From positions 1-64,000 of the forward strand of contig DDQN01000055.1 in NCBI GenBank assembly GCA_002342685.1: a stretch of DNA of 64,000 nt, in the 5' to 3' direction. Under the pieces are notes generated by a model that was given only the letters and a program-made list of their open reading frames with translations, was not told where the DNA came from and did not search any database. The translations under genes were made by a program, and so were the position numbers. Shown piece by piece: positions 9,169 through 16,679 of this stretch. The DNA is from Vibrio sp. UBA2441. Lineage in GTDB: Bacteria > Pseudomonadota > Gammaproteobacteria > Enterobacterales > Vibrionaceae. The first letter of the stretch is position 1. The number at the start of each line of letters is the position of its first letter.

Positions 9169-9918
9169 TTACGGTGCGGCTTCTCCCCAGTCGCGATACT
9201 TAGCCAATATCTTGTCATATGTACTTATTTCTGACCCCTCGGAGGATGACTTTAACATATCGATTCCTTCTTGGAGTTTTTCTACTAGGGAATCATCGGT
9301 CGTTTTATTAAACGCAAAATAAAAATCAACCGTTTGCAACTCATGCACTACCTCAAAATCATGACGGCTTAATCCCGCTCTTTGGATTGACCAGTAAGCT
9401 ACATTTTCTTCATATGCCCATAGTTGAATCCGATTGTAATGAAGCATTTTTGCCAGAGGTACGGCGGTATTAGCATATTGTAAATTTTTTGCAGAAGCGC
9501 CAGCCCTTAAAACCAGCTGTTCGCCGATGTCGTCTAGCACAACACCGATAGAATAATATGCAAGTTCATCGCTATGTGTGATCTCAATATGATTTGATTT
9601 CTTAGCTAATATGACAATTCGACTTCGGCTAATAGGCCCTGCCCATTTGAATAGATTTTCACGAGCTAGGGTTTTTCCTGTGGAGAATAAAACCGTGTTT
9701 GGGGTGTTACGAACAATTCGGTATACACGAGCCCAAGGGTGCAATTTAATCGATGACATCTGTACGGGAGATTTTACTAATTGACTAGCTTCAAGCAAGA
9801 TATCGGTGGCAATACCATGCATTCTGCCTTTTTCAGAAAAATTATACGGGGGGAATTCTTCGGTAAAATAACGCAGGTTCTCAAGCGCGCCAAGAGTCGA
9901 TGAATTTGTTAGCAGCAT
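9169..9918 (-). CDS. Periplasmic-binding-protein-like protein (SBP_bac_3 type), start uncertain
   Basis: 249 residues resembling the amino-acid-type solute-binding fold: LRYFTEEFPPYNF near the N-terminus, GIATDILLEA, and a C-terminal KLQEGIDML. Proteins like this are often stand-alone vibrio periplasmic proteins without a transporter. Oddly, the frame continues 12 codons upstream of the only ATG, to a stop, and encodes a hydrophobic run (VINTLFRTILSL) that would complete a signal peptide; yet it contains no ATG, GTG or TTG. Either a rare start codon is used or the signal peptide has been damaged. Divergent from the PAS/GGDEF gene. Confidence 0.65.
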   Translation of the reverse strand: MLLTNSSTLGALENLRYFTEEFPPYNFSEKGRMHGIATDILLEASQLVKSPVQMSSIKLHPWARVYRIVRNTPNTVLFSTGKTLARENLFKWAGPISRSRIVILAKKSNHIEITHSDELAYYSIGVVLDDIGEQLVLRAGASAKNLQYANTAVPLAKMLHYNRIQLWAYEENVAYWSIQRAGLSRHDFEVVHELQTVDFYFAFNKTTDDSLVEKLQEGIDMLKSSSEGSEISTYDKILAKYRDWGEAAP

Positions 9919-10270
9919 TAAGGATAGTATTGTTCTAAATAAAGTGTTGATTACGCTACCCTAAGGAATACTAATTCCTAATTCCTGATGACATAATTAA
10001 GAATAGAACAACTTGAGAAGCTTAACATTCTAGTCATAGTATATTTCAAATATCTTTCTTCATTAGTTGTGATCAAGGCTTGAGATAGTCGTCCATTATT
10101 TTATTTGGCACTACACAATGCATAGCGAAATTAAAATTTTGCTGCAACTCACAAATTGGTGGGTTTTTCACCTATTAACCTCAGTTATGAAACAAGGTTC
10201 TGCTAAACTTACTCGCAACAAAATAAAAATAATTAGACAACAACGTCTTTGGCTAAAAAAGTAAATTAAT
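9919..10270. other. Divergent intergenic region
   Basis: About 350 AT-rich bases between the minus-strand binding-protein gene and the plus-strand PAS/GGDEF gene. It must hold both promoters. No hairpin, repeat or short gene stands out. Confidence 0.4.
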
Positions 10271-11575
10271 ATGATAATTTTCGCGATCGTGGCAGTAGTG
10301 TTATGTTTAATGCTTGTGCTCTGTATCGGGTATCGAGTTGGAATTAAAAAATCATTAGAAGGTACTACTATCCCTTTGTTTTTATTAAATACTCAGGGGA
10401 GAGTAGTTTATCGTAATAGTGCTTCAAATAATCTTATCGTTCCCACTATGATCATCGATGGTGTTCATTATGTTTGCAGCGATCTTGCTGTTTATCTAAA
10501 AAGTATTAAACAGCAGGATATCTTTTGTTATAAATACAAAGATCAAAAAACTGAGAAAGAGTTTTCGTTTGAAGGCCGCAAAGTTTGGTTTAATACACAA
10601 TATCACTGGATCGTGTCTGTAAGGCGTCAAGTTGATAAAGCGTCGGCCGAAGCTAATTTGAAACAGAGCAAGATGATAATTCATCAAATATTTCAAACGT
10701 TTCCAGATGCGGTTGGAATGATGAATGATGAGCTAGTGTATGAAGCTTGTAATCTTGCATTTGTAAAAGCACTCGGGTTAAACGCCCCTGATCAGTTGAT
10801 AGGTAAGCGATTGGACCAAGTTGCTTCTAAGGAGGTAGCCGACAAATTTGCTTATTCGGATAATAAAGTATTGGATACAGGCGAAGAATTTCACGTTATC
10901 GATGAAATTACGGATGATGAAGGACAAAAGTTATGGATGGAAGCGAGAAAGGTTGCTTATAAGGATCCCGTTACTCTTAAAAGAGGCTTGTTTATATTTG
11001 CCAGAGATATAACAGAAAAAGAATCGGCAAAAGAAAAATTGAACTTGGCTAACAATGAATTTAAGCGCCTGAGTTTATTGGACTCATTGACAGGTGTTGG
11101 AAATCGCAGGTACTTTGAACAGAGTTTAACCAATGAATGGAAACAGCACCAAATAACTGGTTTTCCACTCACCTTGATAAAGTGCGATATCGATGCTTTT
11201 GATGTATTGTGCGAACAGTATGGTGAACCTGCCGGAAATAAAGCGTTGCAAGAGGTAACTAAAGCATTGCAGACGGCGTTATTAAGGGTAGAAGATATGG
11301 TGTATCGTTTTTCCCAAGAACAGTTCGCGTTAATTTTATCGAATACGAACGCAGAAAGTGCTGATGTGGTTGCGAAACGCATTCACCAGCAGGTGGCAAC
11401 CCTTCAAATTCCTAATAGTGTGTCTCCGTCAAAGCCACAACTTACTGTTAGTATTGGTGTATATACTTGCCTGCCTAAGGTTAATTCCTATGAAAGAGTA
11501 GCGTTGGATGAGGTGAATTCCGCACTATTGAAAGCAAAAGGTAGTGGAAGTGAACGAACTTATCATGCCGCGTAA
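10271..11575 (+). CDS. Membrane-anchored PAS protein with degenerate GGDEF domain
   Basis: 434 residues: one N-terminal membrane anchor (about 1-22), a PAS-like region (about 35-115), a second clear PAS domain (about 135-250, ending IFARDITEKESAKEKL), a short coiled linker, and a GGDEF-family domain (about 265-430). The substrate-side motifs DSLTGVGNRRYF and CDIDAFDVL are kept, but the catalytic signature GG(D/E)EF reads SQEQF in YRFSQEQFALIL. Diguanylate cyclase activity is therefore unlikely; a GTP-binding or protein-contact sensory role is more probable. Confidence 0.85.
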   Translation: MIIFAIVAVVLCLMLVLCIGYRVGIKKSLEGTTIPLFLLNTQGRVVYRNSASNNLIVPTMIIDGVHYVCSDLAVYLKSIKQQDIFCYKYKDQKTEKEFSFEGRKVWFNTQYHWIVSVRRQVDKASAEANLKQSKMIIHQIFQTFPDAVGMMNDELVYEACNLAFVKALGLNAPDQLIGKRLDQVASKEVADKFAYSDNKVLDTGEEFHVIDEITDDEGQKLWMEARKVAYKDPVTLKRGLFIFARDITEKESAKEKLNLANNEFKRLSLLDSLTGVGNRRYFEQSLTNEWKQHQITGFPLTLIKCDIDAFDVLCEQYGEPAGNKALQEVTKALQTALLRVEDMVYRFSQEQFALILSNTNAESADVVAKRIHQQVATLQIPNSVSPSKPQLTVSIGVYTCLPKVNSYERVALDEVNSALLKAKGSGSERTYHAA

Positions 11576-11679
11576 GGTGATGTGACATATACGATTGAAA
11601 ATAGTATGTTCCTCTGCATCTCCATGTTTCCTCCCTAATTATCACAAGATTCATCCATATAGTTGTTATTTTTATATGA

Positions 11680-11970
11680 CCAAATAGGAATAATGATCAA
11701 AATGCGCTCAAAACCAGTGTTAGCGGTTTTATCCGTACTGATATGAGCACTCAAATCGCGACAGCCAGTGAACAACAATCTATTGTTGCTGAAGATATTA
11801 ATAAAAATGTGGTTAATATCAGTCAATCAGGTAAAGAGGTATTAGACGGTTCTCAGCAGTCGGTACTATCTAGCGAAAAATTGGCGACATTGGCCATAGA
11901 GTTACAAACATTAATGAGCGAATTCAGACTAACTGAAGAAAATAATCACGATTCACGCACAAGCTCGTAA
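11680..11970 (+). pseudogene. C-terminal remnant of a methyl-accepting chemotaxis protein
   Basis: The stretch from about 11740 encodes the conserved end of a chemoreceptor signalling domain (MSTQIATASEQQSIVAED, then INKNVVNIS and a typical tail to the stop). Upstream the frame reads only about 20 more codons before a TGA at 11677, and the rest of the receptor (hairpin tip, HAMP, sensor) is absent. A decayed fragment, perhaps left by deletion. Confidence 0.75.
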
Positions 11971-12009
11971 GAGTGCGCTACAAGCACATATACTCATTTG
12001 GTTGATGGT

Positions 12010-12564
12010 TTATCTCAAACCCTGCTCAATTAAACCATCAATCTTGTCGTGATGTTCGGGTGTAACGCCAGCTATTCTTGTGTACTTCGGCTGATGACGG
12101 TCGTTTTCTCTAGCATGGTGCCAACCAACGGTATGCTCAATAAAGTGCTTGGCAAACGCTTCAGATATATCTAAACACCCAGCCAGAACGGTATCAACAT
12201 AACTCTGTACAATTGGAGAGTTAAGGCAGGGGGCCGTGGTATCGTTAACCACGTAGACCCATACAGTTTTATCCGTATCTATTGTCGCTAAAGCGTCTAT
12301 TTTAGAGTGGTCAATTTGGATTCGATGATAGCCTGCTTCTCTTTTATCAAACTCTTCCAGCGCGAAGTCATCGACTTCTAGCAATACTCCATTGACTTGT
12401 CCTTCACCCTGATTAACCGCTAAAGGGGACAATACGTAGCTATCGTCAATTTTACTCCAGTGTCGTACTAATCCGTGAACAATGACAGGAATAGCGTCTC
12501 CGGTTTGACCAGTCAGCTCGCGAGACGATGAGTTTATAAGACTACCATAACCAAAGATATACAT
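12010..12564 (-). CDS. Gamma-glutamylcyclotransferase-like protein
   Basis: 184 residues. The fold signature YIFGYGSLI at the N-terminus and the catalytic glutamate in REAGYHR (Glu76) mark a GGCT/AIG2-type enzyme, which releases 5-oxoproline from gamma-glutamyl compounds. Substrate cannot be assigned. Cytoplasmic, single gene; the start is preceded by AGGTTAGG. Confidence 0.8.
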   Translation of the reverse strand: MYIFGYGSLINSSSRELTGQTGDAIPVIVHGLVRHWSKIDDSYVLSPLAVNQGEGQVNGVLLEVDDFALEEFDKREAGYHRIQIDHSKIDALATIDTDKTVWVYVVNDTTAPCLNSPIVQSYVDTVLAGCLDISEAFAKHFIEHTVGWHHARENDRHQPKYTRIAGVTPEHHDKIDGLIEQGLR

Positions 12565-12864
12565 ATACCTAACCTATTGTTACTAATATAGAAATAAGTG
12601 CGTTCCAGTACCTGCCTAAAATTCCCCACCAAAATGAGAGATAGCAGTACTTAATTTAGAAGATGTTGTTACTGCGTCACATACTACTAAATATTCATGA
12701 CATTTGAAAATGATGGAATTTGGTGTGGGCATTTTAACGACGTTGGCCGCTAAAGCAGCCATGTGGAGTGTCTTAAATTATCCTGAGTTGAGGTTATTTT
12801 GGTTTATCTGCTACCTTGCTTTGATTAATATGAAGTAATTCTGTTTATAAGAGATTAATACTGC
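12565..12864. other. Divergent intergenic region before ogt
   Basis: 300 bases between the cyclotransferase gene and ogt, transcribed away from each other. Nothing beyond presumed promoters is visible. Confidence 0.35.
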
Positions 12865-13389
12865 ATGCAAGACTTCGTACACATTCAATATTATAAATCG
12901 CCCTATGGGGAAATGATTCTTGGCAGCTATGACAATAAGCTCTGCATGTGTGACTGGCGTTACCGAAAGATGCGAGAGAGTATCGACCAAAGAATTCAAA
13001 AGAGCCTAAATACGACTTATATAGAAAAAGATGACCAAGTTCTTCAACAAACTAAGCAGCAATTTGAAGAGTATTTTCGTTCTGACCGGATGAAATTTGA
13101 GCTTCCATTGCTTTTGGTCGGAACTGATTTTCAGAAACAAGTCTGGCAAGCGTTAATTAACGTTCCTTTTGGAGAGACATCTACTTATCTAAAGTTAGCT
13201 GAGGATATGGGAAAAAAAAGCGCAGTTAGGGCGGTAGCTAATGCGAACGGTGCCAATGCACTTTCTATTATTGTGCCTTGTCACCGAATAATAGGCAGTA
13301 ACGGTCAGCTTGTAGGGTATGCTGGTGGATTAGAAGCGAAGCGAAAACTGCTGTTACTGGAACAGGATATGTTTGCGACGCAGCCTTGA
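12865..13389 (+). CDS. ogt: Methylated-DNA--protein-cysteine S-methyltransferase
   Basis: 174 residues. The suicide active-site motif is IVPCHRIIG with acceptor Cys139, preceded by the helix-turn-helix recognition arginine region (SAVRAVANANGANA). It repairs O6-methylguanine and O4-methylthymine by irreversible transfer to the cysteine. No Ada-type N-terminal zinc domain is present, so it is the constitutive Ogt type. Convergent with the ClC gene. Confidence 0.92.
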   Translation: MQDFVHIQYYKSPYGEMILGSYDNKLCMCDWRYRKMRESIDQRIQKSLNTTYIEKDDQVLQQTKQQFEEYFRSDRMKFELPLLLVGTDFQKQVWQALINVPFGETSTYLKLAEDMGKKSAVRAVANANGANALSIIVPCHRIIGSNGQLVGYAGGLEAKRKLLLLEQDMFATQP

Positions 13390-13411
13390 TGAAAATGTAG
13401 ATAAAGGCTGA

Positions 13412-14752
13412 TTATAACTTCCAATCTTTCGCCTTCAATTCGAGCAAGGATGAATATAGAGGCTTTCCATCTATCGCCTGGGCAATAAATGTTGCCCCCA
13501 AACAGGTAACCATTGTCGGTAATATGAGCTGATAGTTGTTTGATATTTCAACCACTAATACAACACCGGTTAATGGTGTTCGCAAACTGGCGGCGATAAG
13601 AGCCCCCATGCCTGCTACTGCGTACATTCCAGGGTCAATTGGTATATGGGGGGCAATATCTTCTATCAATACGCCATAGGTTAAGCCTAAAAAAGTACCT
13701 AGGGTAAGAATTGGTGCGAAGATCCCGCCTGGTGCGCCTGATCCAAAACAGACGATGGTACCGACCATGCGCAAGGCGAATATAAGTGCCATCATTGTCC
13801 ACGGTGCGGGTGTAGAAAATATTTCGGCGATGGCAGGAAAGCTGCCACCGGAGAAGATGGGAAAGGTAATGTGTAAAAATGAAAACAGTGCCCCTAGCAA
13901 CGCGCCCGTCAGCACAATTTGAGACAAGTTTGAACTGTGATGTTTTTTAAACCAACTGGTTGTAGTTAAAATCCAGCGATTAAAATAAACGCCAACAATG
14001 CCAAAGAGCATCCCTAAAGTAGCGAAGGTAATTAATGACGATAATGGTGGTGTTTCAAAGTGTGGGATTTGTAATATTGCATTTTGACCATTTAAATACT
14101 CCATCACTACCGTCGCCGCGATAACAGACAAAGTTACGCACTTGACTGAGGTGAAATTATAGCTAAATTGCCGTCTCATCTCTTCATTTACAAATAAGAT
14201 TGCCGCTAATGGGGTGTTAAAAGCGGCAGCGATTCCAGCGGCTGAACCTGCCGCGATTAGAATGTGCTGGGCATGTTCGTATTTGTTCGCTCTACCCGCA
14301 ACCATTCTTCCTATAGCTCCACCCAATTGTATTGAGGGGCCGCCACGTCCCAGGATCATTCCTGAGCCTATGGTTAAAATTGCAGCGACGAATTTAACGG
14401 GAAGAACCCGACGCCAGCGAATGTCATGCTCACCGACGAGTGCTCCTTCGATATGTGGAATGCCACTTCCTTCGGCTTCTGGCGCGTATTTGAATGTTAA
14501 CCAAAAACCGAACCCTGCCATTAATGCACCGCTTACCACCATCAAAGAAACTTGTAATAAAAATTCGCTTGGTGAGAGGAAATCAATGAAGGAAATTCGA
14601 AAATCTAAGATCCAGTTTATAATAATATTAAAATAAGAGACTAGAGCACCAGCAGTAATTCCAACAATGCCTGACAGCAAAACGACGACGAAATAATCAG
14701 ACTGAGAAGAAAAAAAGCTAGGAATGATAGTTGGTCTGGATAGCTTTGCCAT
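13412..14752 (-). CDS. clcA: ClC-family chloride channel/antiporter with Glu-to-Gly at the gate
   Basis: About 446 residues from the chosen ATG; an upstream ATG at 14818 would add 22 codons, and neither has a clear ribosome site. ClC anion-filter motifs are kept: GSGIP, GGIFAP, and the final-helix tyrosine in GKPLYS; the internal proton glutamate pair (VNEEMR) is kept too. The motif that normally reads GREGP reads GRGGP (codon GGC), removing the external gating glutamate (E148 of E. coli ClcA). In E. coli, replacing that residue uncouples H+ and makes passive Cl- flux. About ten membrane helices; inner membrane. Confidence 0.88.
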   Translation of the reverse strand: MAKLSRPTIIPSFFSSQSDYFVVVLLSGIVGITAGALVSYFNIIINWILDFRISFIDFLSPSEFLLQVSLMVVSGALMAGFGFWLTFKYAPEAEGSGIPHIEGALVGEHDIRWRRVLPVKFVAAILTIGSGMILGRGGPSIQLGGAIGRMVAGRANKYEHAQHILIAAGSAAGIAAAFNTPLAAILFVNEEMRRQFSYNFTSVKCVTLSVIAATVVMEYLNGQNAILQIPHFETPPLSSLITFATLGMLFGIVGVYFNRWILTTTSWFKKHHSSNLSQIVLTGALLGALFSFLHITFPIFSGGSFPAIAEIFSTPAPWTMMALIFALRMVGTIVCFGSGAPGGIFAPILTLGTFLGLTYGVLIEDIAPHIPIDPGMYAVAGMGALIAASLRTPLTGVVLVVEISNNYQLILPTMVTCLGATFIAQAIDGKPLYSSLLELKAKDWKL

Positions 14753-14818
14753 AGTGTCTTGAGGTAGATTGCGAATAGGTATTAAGGGCGCTATTTTACC
14801 ACAAACAAGAAAGCACAT

Positions 14819-15164
14819 GAGATTTAGTCAATTTCAAAAATGTAAACTGATATCACAAAAATAGATTAATACTTCAATGAAATTTGCGTTTTTTATAAAA
14901 TCGACCAAACTTTAAATGTAAGGCAAGAGAAACCCAATAACACGGAGGAAATTGAAGCCTTACTTACAATATGGTTGGATAGAGTTACAATTCTTGTTCC
15001 TCGTCAATTATTGGGAAACGAGCTTAAGTTTATCCCATACCGCATACTCACGATTGAGTGACGAGGTGTCGAAGGCGTACTTTTCATTGGTGCGCCTTTT
15101 TGCATTTTCAGCGTCTGTAAAATCTCATATACTGCCTGTCCTTATATACCACTAAGACTTAACC
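14819..15164. other. Intergenic region with structured element and terminator
   Basis: About 345 bases between the ClC gene and the COG0523 gene. It contains a 7-bp inverted repeat GTAAGGC (14918-14924) / GCCTTAC (14957-14963), whose loop holds a GGAGG and a TTG, and a good plus-strand terminator at 15072-15101. A terminator without a gene before it hints at a short transcript from about 14905 to 15101: an untracked small RNA or a tiny gene. Confidence 0.35.
15072..15101 (+). terminator. Rho-independent terminator upstream of the COG0523 gene
   Basis: AAGGCGTAC and GTGCGCCTT pair with one G-T wobble around a 9-base loop and run into TTTTT. No recognised plus-strand gene lies between it and the divergent ClC gene. 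Confidence 0.7.
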
Positions 15165-16142
15165 ATGCAGAAAGTACCTACCAATATAATTACTGGCTTT
15201 TTAGGAGTGGGTAAAACCACGATGATTCTAGATATGCTTAAACATAAACCTGAAAATGAGTCTTGGGCTGTGTTGGTTAATGAGTTCGGAGAGATCGGCA
15301 TTGACGGTGCAATGATGACCGACCAGGGTGCGATGATTAAAGAAGTTCCGGGTGGCTGTATGTGTTGTACTGCCGGTGTCCCAATGTCGGTTGGTATTAA
15401 TGCTTTATTAAGACAAAAACCGGATAGGTTGCTTATAGAGCCTACGGGGTTAGGGCATCCGAAACAAGTTATCGCCACGCTTACTTCAGAACAATATTCA
15501 GCTTACGTTGATTTAAAAGCGACAATTGCGCTAGTGGATCCAAGAAACTTTTCCGATGAAAGATACACATCGAATCAAAATTTTAATGACCAGTTAAATA
15601 GTGCCGATATTATTGTCGGGAACAAAATAGATCAATGTTCCGAGATAGATATCGACAATTTTAAGAGCTGGTATCTGAAACAACAGCCCCAAAAACTTGG
15701 CTTTTATTTTTCCGAACAAGGTGCAATTGATATCGCTTGTTTAGATACTAAAGGAACAGAAACGTCAGCCTCTGCCAAACTTGAGCCCCATCACCATGAT
15801 CATGCCGCTATGGAGCCACAATTTGAGATCCCGCCAGGTGAAGCATTTGTCCGTAAAGAAAACAAAGGGCAAGGTTATTACAGCTGCGGGTGGCTATTTG
15901 GTGCTGAATATCAATTTAATTTTGACCAACTATTTTCAATGTTGAGTGCATTAACGGCTGAACGCGTAAAAGCGGTGATGAACACTGATCAAGGGTGTTA
16001 TGCATTTAATTCGTCTAATGGTGTCGTTTCTGTCAACGAATTATCACTTGAAGGTTTCGAATCCCGGATTGAAGTAATAGATAGCCAATTGATGCCGTGG
16101 AATGAGCTGGAGTCCGTTTTGGTTTCACTGGCTGGTATTTAA
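15165..16142 (+). CDS. COG0523 (CobW/ZNG1-like) metal-chaperone GTPase
   Basis: 325 residues. G1 loop GFLGVGKTT (11-19), the metal-binding GGCMCC motif (Cys65, Cys67, Cys68), and NKID for guanine recognition define the G3E GTPase family that delivers zinc, cobalt or other metals. A His-rich patch (HHHDH) lies near residue 208, and a CobW C-terminal domain follows. The client metal and protein are unknown; no cobalamin or nitrile hydratase gene is near. The ATG follows a weak site. Confidence 0.88.
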   Translation: MQKVPTNIITGFLGVGKTTMILDMLKHKPENESWAVLVNEFGEIGIDGAMMTDQGAMIKEVPGGCMCCTAGVPMSVGINALLRQKPDRLLIEPTGLGHPKQVIATLTSEQYSAYVDLKATIALVDPRNFSDERYTSNQNFNDQLNSADIIVGNKIDQCSEIDIDNFKSWYLKQQPQKLGFYFSEQGAIDIACLDTKGTETSASAKLEPHHHDHAAMEPQFEIPPGEAFVRKENKGQGYYSCGWLFGAEYQFNFDQLFSMLSALTAERVKAVMNTDQGCYAFNSSNGVVSVNELSLEGFESRIEVIDSQLMPWNELESVLVSLAGI

Positions 16143-16195
16143 TATCCCAGTACTAAATTATGTTGACCCAGCCTGATGATTCGTTTTAGCTGGGT

Positions 16196-16669
16196 TTACT
16201 CCAAGATGGACTGACTACCACGATTAACCAGCCATTGTAATGGTTGGACGTCCCCACGCCGCCATATTTCAACTAGATACTGACCTGTTGTGCCGTGAAG
16301 TTGAAAGACTAAATCAATTTTGCCATTAGTTAATTGACTGGTGATGACCTTGCTTTGACCCACGGCGAGATATTCTCCCGAAGGTAAAGTTTGAAACCGT
16401 GAATAGATGGATACAATAGCAGAATCACCAGTTAATTCGTTTAGGTCAATGGTTATCGCCTGCTGTGTGGAATTTCTAAAATTAAAGCCATCAGGTACAT
16501 TGAGGTCTTCCATTGAACGCTGTTGAGTTGCCTCACTTTCTGGTCGCGTCTCTGGAGTATCAGACGCTTCTGCGGTATCGGAAGGTGCTGAATTGTCTGA
16601 AGAGCCGCTTCCTCCTCCCCCGCAAGCAGTGAGAATTAGGCTAAATAGCATCGCAACAATATATTTCAT
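16196..16669 (-). CDS. Small secreted lipoprotein
   Basis: 157 residues. Lipobox LTAC at about residues 13-16 is followed by a Gly/Ser/Asp/Glu-rich linker (GGGGSGSS...), then a compact domain with alternating beta-type sequence (YSRFQTLPSGEYLAVGQSKV). No Asp at +2, so outer-membrane sorting is expected. It is 10 bases downstream of the LruC-domain gene and so likely cotranscribed with it. Function unknown. Confidence 0.75.
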   Translation of the reverse strand: MKYIVAMLFSLILTACGGGGSGSSDNSAPSDTAEASDTPETRPESEATQQRSMEDLNVPDGFNFRNSTQQAITIDLNELTGDSAIVSIYSRFQTLPSGEYLAVGQSKVITSQLTNGKIDLVFQLHGTTGQYLVEIWRRGDVQPLQWLVNRGSQSILE

Positions 16670-16679
16670 AATAATATTC

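Noticed and set aside
14952..15155. TTG-started 67-codon frame after a GGAGG
   Set aside because: The Shine-Dalgarno is good, but the frame runs through the terminator at 15072-15101 and the protein has no recognisable pattern.
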